Shown one piece after another: positions 12,480 through 23,959 of a stretch of DNA of 64,000 nucleotides (its first letter is position 1; each line of letters begins with the position of its first letter). The stretch is from assembly GCA_022836615.1 (NCBI GenBank), contig MU405369.1, forward strand, positions 20,587 to 84,586, given 5' to 3'. Below the pieces are notes generated by a model. The model searched no databases and was not told where the DNA came from. It worked only from the letters and a program-made list of their open reading frames with translations. This DNA comes from Annulohypoxylon bovei var. microspora. Taxonomy: Eukaryota > Ascomycota > Sordariomycetes > Xylariales > Hypoxylaceae. The position numbers were made by a program, and so were the translations under genes.

Positions 12480-14003
12480 ATGCCGCTCTCCAATATCGAG
12501 GGGGATGGACCTGTACGCTCCGCTATCACCACGGGACTAGTGGTTGTCTCCGTCATCTTCCCCGTCCTGTCCGCGATAGCCATAGGACTCCGATTCCTCG
12601 CTCGGAGAAGGGCTCGCCAAACGATCCTCGCCGATGATGCGTGGGTCATTGTCGCTTGGGTATGGTTGAAGCCATTTAGTTTTTGTTTACATCTGAGCTA
12701 TGGACGATAACAGCTAGGTAGCTAACGATAGAAAATAATAATAGATATTCACGTTTACACTTAGCATCTTGGTCTGGGTGTTTACCGCCAGGTCGGGAAT
12801 AAACTATTATAACATCGATCCCCTTCAGGGAACTATATACTCTCTCGAGGTTCGTCCATAAGATGCCTTTCGCGTGACAGTTAGGGGGAATAACTCGTCC
12901 GAGATGTGAATGTTGAACTAACCAAGTGTCCTCGTAGCTCATTTTCCTCTCATCGTGCTTAATCCAATTTCCCCTATCCACGGTTAAGATATCCATCCTC
13001 TTATTCTACAGGCGCATCTTCGTTTCGCGGAAATTCCACATATGCGTCTGGATCGCCATCGCCACAGTGACGATATGGGGTCTCTTGTTCTTCTTCGTAA
13101 GTCCATTCTAACACCATGCTTCTAGAATTTAGAATTAGACACTGACGTGTTTTGCTGCGTAGCTGGTTCTCACGCAGGTGGATCCTATTTCCGACTCGTG
13201 GAAAGGAGGCAGGCTGCGATACGACTCGACGGCTCTAGGACTGGCGCAAGTCGGCACTAGCATCGCGCTCGACTTCGTCGTCCTGTGCTTTCCGCTGCCC
13301 GTCATCTCGGCCCTGCACATGGCTTCCAAGAGAAAAATCGCCGTCGCCTTGATTTTCTGGCTTGGCGCCTTGTACGTTTCCCCCACCACTATCGTTCATT
13401 CTAAACTGTACCTACGGCTAATATTCATCCGCGTAGCTGCTGTGTCGCTGCCGTCATCCGGCTTGTTTTCCTCGACCAATCGGTCCGCGCCGTCGTCGAG
13501 TCCGAGAACAACGTCTGTAAGTTATTTCCCGACCTCAACACCTCACCCCCTTGCCGCACCACCAAGTGCCCTAACAAAGCTGCACCCGCACAGACCTCCA
13601 GTCCAAGCAGTACATCTTCCTGATCCTCGAGCCCAACTGCTCCATCATCGCGGCCTGCCTGCCGTGCTACGGGCCGCTGTTCGCCGGCGGCCGCGCGCCC
13701 GAGTCGCTGGTCCGCAGCGTGCGCTCGATCTTCAGCCTGCGCAGCCTCAGCTCCAAGGGCTCGCCGCACGGGTCCCGGGGCGGGAACAGCGCCGGCAATA
13801 ACAACGGCAACGGCAACGGCAACAACGGCGCGGAGCGCGGCCAGCCGACAGACTCCCAGATCGAGCTAAGCATCCAGCAGTGGCCTGGCAAGGGCCAGCA
13901 GGACGTGCACTGCGTCGGCGGCAAGCTGAGCGAGGACGTGGAGTCGCTGGAGGGGAGGGAGGGGGTTCATGTTACGAATGGGGTCACTGTGGAGAGGGAG
14001 TAG
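12480..14003 (+). CDS. Seven-helix fungal rhodopsin-domain (PTH11-like) membrane protein
   Basis: Six exons (12480-12659, 12745-12849, 12938-13096, 13163-13371, 13437-13516, 13594-14003), 380 residues. The helices come in order: AITTGLVVVSVIFPVLSAIA; IFTFTLSILVWVF; a helix ending STVKISILLFYRRIF; VWIAIATVTIWGLLFFF; LDFVVLCFPLPVISAL; then FCCVAAVIRLVFL and IEP-type motif ILEPNCSIIAACLPCYGPLF, a hallmark of this family. The C-terminal tail is hydrophilic with a Gly/Asn-rich run (GNNNGNGNGNNG). Exon 3 starts earlier than the obvious CAG because TTCTACAGG encodes the conserved FYRR. Family members are plasma-membrane proteins, some with receptor roles; many are uncharacterised. It sits between the two P450 genes. 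Confidence 0.85.
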
Positions 14004-14487
14004 GTGGGATGGTGGTATGGTCGAGGCTTTTTGTAAAAGTTCTTTTTTTTTCTAAGGTTCTTTTGGTGGTGGTAATTTTTGACTCCCTAGAGCTTGAGCG
14101 ATTAGAAAGGATACCTCCTAGTGGGGTGAGAGGGAGAGCCAAGGAAGGGAGATGAACTGGTTATTTCATTCTAAGATATACCACATAGTTGAAAATTGAA
14201 TTACGTTTTAATTATTCAATTCAGATTTTAATGAAGATGCGGATACGGAAGCTTTTTTTTTTTTTGGTTTGAACAGCCGGCGAGGAACTCATATGGAACA
14301 TTGGCGTATCTATCCCCAAAGATCCGGCAGATATTATGTCAAGCATGGAAGTCCATGAGAATACTTCACACATCATAACCCTTTATTTTCTCGTAACTAG
14401 TAAATATGAAATGCACACCAATCTCCCCCGGACTTCTAGCATATAAGGTATATACCTAGGTAGGTAGGTACTTAATACCACCGCCCC
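14004..14487. other. 3' intergenic between convergent genes
   Basis: Convergent 3' ends of the rhodopsin-domain gene and the second P450. AT-rich, with a poly-T run near 14253 and a CCTAGGTAGGTAGGTAC-type simple repeat near 14455-14471. No gene. Confidence 0.6.
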
Positions 14488-16254
14488 CTAAAACGGACAA
14501 GTCCCCTCCTTCCGCCGTCTCACAAGCAACTTCTGCCACGGCCAAGGGAACAAGAACTCATGCAGCACCACGTCCTTCGGCCTACCGGTGCCCGGCAAGA
14601 ACTTGAACTCGTACTCAGTAAGCAGCTTGACGAGCGTCATCTTGACGAGCACGCTGGCGAAGAAGCGCCCCGGACACGCCGTCTTGCCGTACCCGAAGCC
14701 GAGGCTCGTGCGCGTCGGCGTCGAGAACTGGAACTCCTTCGCCTTGGCCGCGAGCTTGTCGGCATCGGCGGTGGCGGCGGCGGGCTGGTTTCGCATCTGG
14801 CGCTGGAACTCCTCGCGCGCCCGGAAGGTGCGTAGCCCGTCGTAGGCCGACGGGTTGGAGGTGTACGCCGCGTCGTTCTCGATCGCGTGGATGGGCAGCG
14901 CGGCGTAGGTTCCCGCCGGGATGTGCGTGCCGTCCTGGAAGGTGTATGGTTTGTGGAATATGCGCTTCATGCCTAAGATCGTTGGCGGGGACATCCGCTG
15001 TGACTCGCCAATCACGCTGTCGAAGCGGTGGAGTTGGTCGTAAGAGCTCACGTCCCATCCGTGCTCTGAAACGGTGTTTATTTCGCCTAGAAGCTCATCG
15101 AGTAGGGTGGGACCGGCGGCGACGAGGTCGTAGATTACCTCGACTATGCGTATTAATGTGGTGTGAACCGATGCCAGGGCAACGAGAACTAGGACGTGCG
15201 AAATCGTGTCGGGGTCGCGGTCGCGCCCTTTTGCCAAGCTAGCGAGCCAGCTCAGGAGATTCATGTCGTCGGCGTTGCCGTCCTGGGGTTCCCAAGTCCC
15301 GTCATCGCCTTGTTTGATAAGTTCCTGGAGTTTGGGTCTGAGGAGCTGTTTGGCCCTGTTCATGTACCCCCACCCGATCCAGTAGGATGGGAGAAGGGGG
15401 TAAGTCAGAGGCAACATCCACCTTGGAAACGAGCGTAAAATGACGACTGTCCTGAAAACTGTGTGCCTGGTTAGATGATATTAAATATTTTAGAATTTCG
15501 AGCCCGACATACGGTTCTCTGTATAGCTAAACGCGGTATCCAGCCAAGTCTTATTAGTGCAGAATGCTGGTCCCACAAGGACATCTGACGCAGCTCTGGC
15601 GGAGATATGTCCTAGAACATAGTAGGGTTGAAACTCTACCCAGTCTTCGCACATAGGGAGATATTCCTTCACTGCTTCCGTCACTGCATTTTCCATTCTC
15701 GGGATCAGTAATGGGAGCCGTGGCGTCAGTCTGCGCTGGACGATAGTATGATGAAGCCTATTTTCGAGGATGGAGTTTATCCCAGTGTAATAACCCAAGA
15801 GGTCTTGCTCCAGAGCCCCTTGTGGACTGGCAACTGCCACGGGCAGAGCAGCGAGCTCCTCAAGGAGGGATAGGGGTAGAATGATGATCTGCCCATCGCT
15901 CCGTGTCAACTGGAAGGCCGAGTTCTTGAACTACGACAATCTTAATGTTAGTAATATGACTTGATTCATGTTTTCCCCTATTAACGGAAAATTCACATTC
16001 AGTGGTAAACTTACTCTCTTGTATCCGTCTTGTATCAAGTCAACTGCTTTCCCTACATATAGTAGGCTCAGAATGAATGAGGGTGCGAACGGTACTCGGC
16101 TTCTAATTAGAGAATGTTTGGATTTTTCTCTCACGGCACGTCTTGTTAAGAAAGCATCAACGACGCTGTATGAGATGATGATGAGTGGTAAAGCCCAGTA
16201 TAGAGACTCTAGAGTGCCTTTGAAGACTTCTCTACCAATATCGAAGCGTTCCAT
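14488..16254 (-). CDS. Cytochrome P450 (gibberellin-pathway-type, second copy)
   Basis: Three exons (16254-16015, 15930-15513, 15458-14488), 542 residues. The N-terminal anchor is ESLYWALPLIIISYSVV. Exon 1 joins to exon 2 as DGYKR-FKNSAFQL, and exon 2 to exon 3 as YTEN-LFRTVV, both typical of the family. Signatures: I-helix ALASVHTT, ESQR (ExxR), and heme loop LGFGYGKTACPGR with Cys at about 481. The C-terminus EFLFPWPWQKLLVRRRKEG parallels EFLFIHPDKKILVRRRKDA of the neighbouring P450, so the two are paralogues. The substrate is inferred to be a diterpene from the adjacent cyclase, not from the sequence. The frame is intact. The exon 3 third positions are notably GC-rich. Confidence 0.9.
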
Positions 16255-17554
16255 TTTACCTATTCCTCGTCGGTGTTTCAAAGCTCAACTTGCCTTAACA
16301 GCGTCCGTGATAGTTTAGAGGTAGACACAGCCGCAGAGAAACTCACACTATAGGGCAACACTATGTATCATCCCATTACCCCATGATATCATGAAGCTCG
16401 ACATGCAATACGTCGAGTGTGAAGCGGGGGGCTTCCCTCCCTGTCTTCGTGTTGACGTCGGTGGTAAACTAGAAGAGCGATCGCGAGATGAACCCGGATG
16501 CACGTACGGGGTGAACACCGCGTCGGACCCTACATGGCCCTAGTTACGCTTCCCATGAATACATCCAATGACTCCGGATAAGCCTTCGTCGTCATGCGCG
16601 TCAGCCGCCATGAAACGGCAGCTTTCGAGGCGTTCTGCAAAGATCTGCATGATTTTCTTATTTCAGACATGTTTGGCGATGATAAAAGGTTGAGGGTTAT
16701 GGTTGATGTGTTGGGTACCTAGATCTACTACATTATCAGGGGGAAAGCCTTAAGGGGAATGTTACATGTCAGTCATTCCAGAGTAACATCTCTAAGGAAG
16801 TACCTAAAATAGACATCTAGGACTTCGATAGATCGGTATCAGTGATTGTCTAGCTGCGAGGTCACTGATATGATACAGTCTTACGTATGCATGTGCCTTT
16901 CAGCATCTTCGGGGGCAAGAAAAGCATGAATTTTTGAAAGAGGTAGTGATCGTCGATGCTTAGCGCTTATGATGACTCTCGATGTAACTATGATTGGCAA
17001 GGAATGTGATGTATTCTATCGGCTACTGATATCTTTATTTGTTGGACGAGGCTGTATTCCTAAAATCGACTGGTAGGATAAGAGGATGGAAACAAGTAGC
17101 TGTGGAGTAAGCGGACTTAAGCTTAAGCAGCCAAGACAAACTGCCGTTGCGGGGACATCATGGAGCGACGGCAACGTCCCACAAAAAGGATTTAAGAACA
17201 GGTACACTGGTACTGTACCTAGGTACTACCTAAGCCTTAAGGCTACATAATGTTACCCCCAGATAGTGTGTTCGCGTGACGAATTAGGAGTTTGTGGGAT
17301 CTACATATGTCGCAGATGTAATCACATCTAGATAGAGTGGGAAGTGGGGCAATAGGGGTACGGCATAGGTATTGCGGAGGGACAGGGACAGCAGCATCTA
17401 GGCATCTTGCAGAGTAACACTAAGACACAACAATAGTTATAATATTCGCTATCGACAAATTCCAAGGTTTCCAAGTAGACTGACTAGGTAGGTAGGTAGG
17501 TCCCTATTGACAGTGCTATAGCTGTGAACGTATCCCGAGTTCTACTATGTCGGC
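16255..17554. other. Intergenic in diterpene region, no gene seen
   Basis: 1.3 kb between the 5' end of the second P450 and the 3' end of the GST gene. It contains GGTAGGTAGG simple repeats (near 17490) and GTACCTAGGTACTACC near 17215, otherwise nothing recognisable. Confidence 0.55.
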
Positions 17555-18594
17555 CTACGACTTTTGTGCTTCCTCGCCTGTGGCCTTAAGACTCTCTTGA
17601 TACTCATGGAAGCTCTTAGTACCTTTAGGCATACCATTCCAATCGAGGCCTTGCTCATCCATAAGGCGTGTACGAAGATCCATAGATCTTTTCCACGATG
17701 GTCTGTTCACCATGCTCTCATGCCAGGCCTGCACATGAGGGAACCCGTCCCATTTCTTTTCCACCGGGACACTTAGAATCGTCTCTAGGCGGTTATTCCA
17801 TGGGACGAATGCCATATCCGCAAATGTCATACGGTCGCCAACTAACCACCGAGGATCCGATTTAGCGGCGAGCACGCCCTCGAGTACACCGAGGACCCTT
17901 CTGACCTCGTTGGAGTAGCGCTCAATGGCAGAAGGAATCTTTTCTTTGTGCAGATAGGTGAACCTGAGTTAAAGGTTATATGAGTTAGCTAAGGGAGGTA
18001 ACAGGTACCCAGTATGAAAGTTTGCCGGACACACCAAGTGCATTGCCCATAATAGGGGCCTTGACCGCTGACTTGGAACATGAGCCACTGATTACAGAGA
18101 TTCTGTTCCTTGAATGTGTCGTAGCTTAAATGATGTCCGGTGTCATATTTCGTAATGAGATACTGGATGATAGCACCTGTCTCCCATATCGTGATGTCGG
18201 TATTTGGATCCTCAATAGCTTAAGCGCAAGTTAGGTAATCATTAACACACAAAGTGTTTCTTTCGCTATTGATAATAGGGTGTATATACCGGGAACACGA
18301 CCGTTCGGGTTGATGTCTGTAAACGGTTTCTTCTTGATGTTTTCAAACCGAAGTGACACGGTCTCGTAGGAGATTCCTAGCTCCTCCAAGACGAAGATGA
18401 CCTACACCGAAGGAAATTGGCATTAGGATACGATATTCAGGCTTTAAAAACACAGTGTAGATAAAGCTAAGTAGTTAGTTACCTTCCATGAGTTTGAACC
18501 GGGAGCTGGATATCATGATTAGTCCAGTATCCCGTTTGGCAGGGTCTGGGAGTGACCACGTACGAGACACCCAAACGCGAATTGGTTTCTCCAT
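17555..18594 (-). CDS. Ure2p-like glutathione S-transferase, possibly frameshifted
   Basis: Five-exon model: 18594-18564, 18505-18483, 18401-18290, 18218-18035, 17964-17555. The N-terminal thioredoxin-like part reads MEKPIRVWV, SNSWKVIFVLEELGISYE and NPNGRVPAIEDPNTD; the C-terminal helical part contains GQGPYYGQCTW, SAIERYSNEVRR and DRMTFADMAFVPWN. These are standard for fungal Ure2p/theta-like GSTs that conjugate glutathione. Two first exons of only 31 and 23 nt are needed. At the last junction the expected reading WFTYLHKEK is reached, but a run of five A (plus-strand T 17940-17944) then throws the frame off by one; four would fit. Either the gene is a recent pseudogene, the base is a sequencing error, or an alternative donor inside 18000-18035 is used. 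It lies in the diterpene region. Confidence 0.7.
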
Positions 18595-19884
18595 TTTCGA
18601 TGTATGTAAAGTTGCCTTGTTTGCCTTGAAGAGTTGAACAGTTCCGTACCCAAGAGTTTCTTTTGTCGCGATTGACGGAGAAGTAAGACAATGGCTTGAG
18701 AGTTGCATGAAGAGGCCTCAAAAAGGCTCCCTGAAATCACATTGCGCGGGGTAGCACTCAGGTTCATAGTAATGATAAGAGATGGTACATTTTTTTGTGC
18801 TACATGAGTTACTTGGATATTGCTGCTTATGATGTCGGTTGCACAGCATTAGGTATTTGATCCATCATGCGTTGTGGACCACCCCTAAAGGATTGGATAC
18901 TTAGGTACCTACCAGGTATTTTGACCACAATCTCGGGTGATCGGGGAGGCAATAAGCCACGCTCTTGAGGTATGACAGAATAATTTGATGCAAGACTCAT
19001 CTAGAATCATTCTTGGAGAAAAATGAAGCTTTTCTTGCATTGAATGTAACATGTTGGTGGTTGTAATGCAGGAATAAGTGGGCCAGGTGATGTACTGCTA
19101 GGTAACTGGCTTATGTAACCTAACCAAACCCCCTTATTTATCATACTGAGTAATATCCACCTAATTTAAGCTTAAGCTGGATAGGGGCACAGAAAGGGAA
19201 ACAAATAGCGACATGCATCCATTGAATATATCACAACTTTACAACCCTCCACTAGTAACCTAGCGACGATACACGCCACGATGGCTGCCGATGTAACACA
19301 AATGCGATCGTCTTGTCGAATCCTAAAGTTGACGCGTAATTTGAGTCATATTCTTAGCTCGAAAAGTTAACATACTCCAAAATATTGAGCCTCATTTCGC
19401 CCTATTTGGCAATAATTATGTACACCGACGTAACGTAAATATTAAACAGTTGAACATCAGTATACATACTACCAAGTTACTCAAGGGTATTCATGAAGTA
19501 TAGTTGTTTGTCCGGTATCTAAGCCCCTGTTTGCCTCTTTACCGGACAGAAATGCAGTAAAATGCAACTCGGTTTCCTAGCATTCCCGTTTACGCCATCT
19601 TACAGCATCGGGATCATGTCGATCGTACTCGTAGAGTGATTTTAAGCCTCTAAGAGTGTTCTGGTGGGTAGGTAGTCTCTCCAGAATTGATGTCAGAGTG
19701 GGCGGTGGGAAAGATAAGGTATTGGATGAAGAAATCATGGTAGCTTCAGGCTCAAATTAAATGCTGTACGACTTTAACGTAGCATAAGATCTCATGAAAA
19801 TACCTCGAACCTATGATGAAGGAAATTTTCTATGCAACAGCTATTCGTGAGCAAGAACTGTAACTTTTGTGATACAATAGAAGT
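18595..19884. other. Divergent promoter between GST and CPS/KS genes
   Basis: 1.3 kb shared 5' region of the minus-strand GST and the plus-strand diterpene cyclase. One TTAGGTACCTACC palindrome lies near 18901. Short shadow frames only. Co-regulation of the two genes from here is plausible but not shown. Confidence 0.55.
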
Positions 19885-22800
19885 ATGGATCATTCAATTC
19901 ATGACCAGATACAGTCCCTTATTTCTAAATTGTCAGCACAATGTTCCGCCAATCATGGCTTCGGGTCCATGAGCCCATCCATCTACGATACTGCTTGGGT
20001 TTCCATGGTGCGGAAGCCAGGTAGTGCTGGTGGAGATGGGTGGCTATCTACCGAATGTTTCGAGTTCATCTTGGCCAACCAACTCCCATCCGGTGCCTGG
20101 GAGTCCTATGCCTCGCCTATTGACGGTATCTTGAATACAGCAGCTTCGCTGCTGGCGTTAAGAAGACGGTTGGAAATATGCCCCGGGCACCTAGACTGGG
20201 AAACCAGAAGCCAACGGGCCGAGGCCGCGCTACGGGAGCTTCTAATTAACTGGGACGCTGATGCAAGCGATCAAGTCGGGTTCGAGATGCTGATCATCCA
20301 ACATGTCTCCTTACTAGAGGCCCAGGGGATTGTGCTAGAGTTTCCACAGCTTGATGCTCTAAAGTCTCTTCGTGACGCCAAGTTGGAAAGACTACCTCTA
20401 TTATCTATCTATGATGCACCTTGTACCTTGTATCACTGTCTGGAAGGCCTTATAGGGCACATAGACTTTGATCAGGTGCGCCATAGACGGGACGCAAATG
20501 GTTCCATGATGGGATCGCCGTCATCGACAGCAGCATATCTCATGTATTCCTCGGTTTGGGATGATGAGGCGGAAGCTTATCTTAGGAATGTCCTAAAATA
20601 CTGCACTGGGCACGGAAATGGAAGCGTTCCATGTGCGTGGCCAACTAGAATCTTCGAGACTTCTTGGGTAAGTACCTCCCAATGAATTGATAGTCCAAGA
20701 CTTGTTTTCGTTATTTTTGCTGCATATCATATCTATATGCTCATTAGCCATTTTGACTAGGCCCTTACAACCTTGGCAGAATCTGGAGTCAGGGTTGACA
20801 GTCCAGAGGCTCTCAAAATCGGAGACTTTTTAGAAGAAGCTCTGTCAACGCAGAAGGGTATTCTTGGGTTCGGTAATAGCGCCTAGTCCTCAAGTCATCA
20901 GGCATATTCGCTGACAATGATAAAGATATTGGATCCTTCCCGGATGCGGATGATACGGCTAGGGGAATTATGGCCCTCCGTATCCTGGGCAAGAATTCTA
21001 CTGTCGAGAACCTTATCCAGACGTTTGAAGCTGAAGAACATTTTAAAACCTACCATGGCGAACGTAACCCAAGTTTCAGTGCGAATTGCAATGTTCTCAT
21101 TTGTCTCTTGACGACAAGAGATCCGACACTTTATATCCCACAGATCGCAAAAATAGTCAGCTTTCTTACGACTCAGGTGTATAGGGATGATGTCAATGAC
21201 AAATGGGTAAGCAAGCCTCTCACCATACCTCTAAGGATTTTCATGAAGTCTAACACTGGACTTTAAAGCATCTTAAGGAACTGTATTGGATAATGCTCCT
21301 TTCCCGAGCGTTTGAAGTCCTATACTTGGACGAGAAGTTAACTCGGAAGCTCATTGACCTTGTTCCTGACCTGAAGGAGGATATTCCTATGGTCTCTCTC
21401 CATCTACTCGTCAGGATCCTCCGATTTCAGCAGGCCAATGGTTCGTGGGAGCATCTTTGTGAAGTGACGTCGTATGCGATCTTAGCACTGATATCACTAG
21501 CTCGGCTGCCCTGGATTCGGCAAATCGACCTGGGCGAAATCACAGCAGCAATAGCTCGGGGAAAGTCTTTTCTTCTGTCGAATAGAAACCAATGGGGCGA
21601 AGGCCACTACATTTGGGTTGAGAAGGTCACGTTTGCTTCCAACGTACTTTCTGAAGCGTACTGTCTGGCGGCGGCATTCGTACCTATTCCACCGGTCGCT
21701 TCACCAGCAGAATCAGAGACATTTTCCGCTTTTGCCATGCCTGATAGGAAGATATCTATCATGATGAAAAAAATGGGCAGGGTAATTGCGCGCACACCCT
21801 TGTTTTCGGACACAGAGTCGTACGTTCTGCGTGCTGCTGAGATGCAGGCATGCTATGCACTTTCTGCACTTCAGAAAAGCCCCCTCAACATATTCCCGCG
21901 AACTGCCAAGGGAGAAGATAAATATCTATGTATCATCCCCTTGGCGTTCACGGCCTGCGCCGCGGCGCAAGGCTCTGTGGTTAGCCTCTCTGTCTTGCGC
22001 GAGATGATGATATTATCTATTTTGAACTTCTTGGCGGATGAATACATGGAGGGTGTAATCGAGAAGGGGTTCGTTGGGAATCTAGATGCAGTTAGGGATC
22101 TGATTCGACAACTTTTCATCGATGTCTCTAGCGCCCCTATGTTGAACGGGAATTCGAAAGGGATAAAGACATCCAATAGTGGCCTCGAGGGAACCAAGAA
22201 TCAGGCGTCTCTTCAAGAAGTCGAAGAAGTCCTATGCCAATTTATAGCACATATTCTACACCACCCCACAGTGGTATCGGCTCCGAGAAGCTATCAGACG
22301 CGACTGGCCTTCGAGTTAGAGACATTCCTTCTAGCTCATGTCACCCATGCCGAGGATAACCATCGGTTCGGCCGTCAACGCACCGGTTTGCATACCAACG
22401 GGGAAAGTAGTGTCAAAATTAATGGCGATGGGATCCCTAATGGTGACAGCACAAGAAGGCAAGACAGTCCGGCAATGCAATATCTAGAGCCCAAGCGAAC
22501 ATTTTACAACTGGGTACGCAGCACATCGGCTGACCACACGTCTTGCCCTTTCTCATTTGTCTTCTTCAATTGCTTGATCCGCATGTCTTCAAATCTCGGA
22601 AGCGTAGATATGTACGGCTCGGTAAGAAGAGCTTATCTGGCCGAAGACCTCTGTCGCCATCTCGCAAGCTTGTGTCGCATGTACAACGACTGCGGGTCGT
22701 TGCGCCGCGATGCGGAGGAGTGCAATCTGAATTCAATCAATTTCCCAGAGTTTCACTCAAATCGATCACCATTATCAAAATCGACAGGAAGGGAGACGGG

Positions 22801-23011
22801 TGCGGAAATTGAAGATAAGAAAATGAAGTCTGAATTGTTGTGGATAGCTGAATATGAGCGGCGTGGGCTTAAAACTGCGCTAGCGCTTTTGGAGGAAGAG
22901 CTTGGAGATCGCGGTAAGCGCACGGTTGGTGCGCTGAAGCTGTTTGTTAATGTGACAGATTTGTACGGGCATATCTATGTTTTGAAGGATGTTGGAACGC
23001 GCACTAAGTAG
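19885..23011 (+). CDS. Bifunctional diterpene cyclase, CPS/KS type
   Basis: Four exons (19885-20667, 20761-20872, 20926-21206, 21269-23011), 972 residues, close to the roughly 950 of fungal copalyl diphosphate/ent-kaurene synthases. N-terminal motif SMSPSIYDTAWVSMV is typical. The class II (protonation-initiated) site is PDADDTARG, with DADD at 305-308, a DXDD motif. The class I (ionisation) site is DEYME at 649-653, a DDxxD-type variant, and NDCGSLRRD at 865-873 (NSE/DTE-like) followed by NLNSINFPEF. The 53-nt second intron (GTAATA donor, GCTGAC branch, AAG acceptor) removes an apparent stop at 20884 and restores GILGF-DIGSFPDADD. The enzyme should cyclise GGPP to a copalyl-type diphosphate and then to a tetracyclic diterpene; ent-kaurene is the best guess, but product stereochemistry cannot be read. 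Flanked by GST and two P450 genes. Confidence 0.92.
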
Positions 23012-23299
23012 GTAGGTACCTACCGATAACGAACAGCATTAAAAGGGTAGGTAGTCTCAAGAATGGAAATTGATGAATGTTATAAAAGATTATGAAAAAT
23101 CCAAACCGGAGTGCCGGAGTGATCTCAATGCTGAAATTATTGTGGAATTATATTCATTTAACTCATGATGTGATTTGGTGGGAAGTACGGGATGGGGTAA
23201 TATGGGTACTTTTTTTTCTCTCTTTTTTCTTCGCGATATTTAAGCTATTTCAAATCCACGATAGACTCATCCAAGGAGTTCCCTTCCAATAATACCCAA
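23012..23299. other. 3' region of the cyclase gene
   Basis: It begins directly after the stop with TAGGTAGGTACCTACC. No gene. Confidence 0.5.
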
Positions 23300-23407
23300 G
23301 GTCCCATAGCTCAGTTGGTTAGAGCGTCGTACTAATATCTTCCTATCATCTGAATAAGAAATATTGAGTAAATGCGAAGGCCGAGAGTTCAAGCCTCTCT
23401 GGGACCA
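23300..23407 (+). tRNA. tRNA-Ile (anticodon AAU) with a 34-nt intron
   Basis: The acceptor stem GGTCCCA pairs with TGGGACC, discriminator A at 23407. D arm GCTCAGTTGGTTAGAGC. Anticodon stem TCGTA/TGCGA encloses a loop with AAT at 23334-23336. The T arm is GAGAG-TTCAAGC-CTCTC. The intron 23338-23371 sits at the canonical place, one base 3' of the anticodon. The mature form would be 74 nt before CCA addition. Confidence 0.95.
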
Positions 23408-23959
23408 TCATTTCCTTTTTACCAGATGGAAGCATATAGATATTTTCCATCCTCACTTTTTTTCTTATTCAGAAGATTTAAGTACTTAGAAATCCGCCCC
23501 CACGTACCCCACCCCACCCTCCATTTCGTGAACTGCGGTAAGGCTTTCTACAGCTCACCCCAAATGCATTTCACTTATTAACGCATCTATCGCCACTATT
23601 TTTTTTTTCTCGCTGTCATCTATCGTCGGAAGCTTTTCGATAAGTACCTACCCTTAAACAGGTTGCTAGTATAAGTACCTAGTTCCCCAGCAATATCCAG
23701 ATAATATCTTGCCGCAACAAATTGGAATTGAAGAGCCGAGACACTGAAGAAATGGAGACATACACTCGTAGAATTCAAAGCCGTGTACATCTTCAGCCAA
23801 ATATCGCTGTCGGAATAGGAGTAAGTAATAATGTTGAACTGCTCTCCAAACATGTAAATACTTTCTAATCCTGGACAGGTTTCTATCAAGCTCATCGCAT
23901 TAACATCACTCCTTTCCATATCATGGATAGCATATACCCGTAGTATTTCCTATATCAAC
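23408..23959. other. Intergenic, no gene seen
   Basis: Contains a poly-T tract near 23600 that may terminate or follow Pol III units, and only short shadow frames. Confidence 0.5.

Noticed and set aside
14560..15242. Several plus- and minus-strand frames over the second P450
   Set aside because: Arg-rich shadows of the P450 third exon.
20881..20886. In-frame stop suggesting a cyclase pseudogene
   Set aside because: It lies in a well-formed intron whose removal restores the conserved motif.
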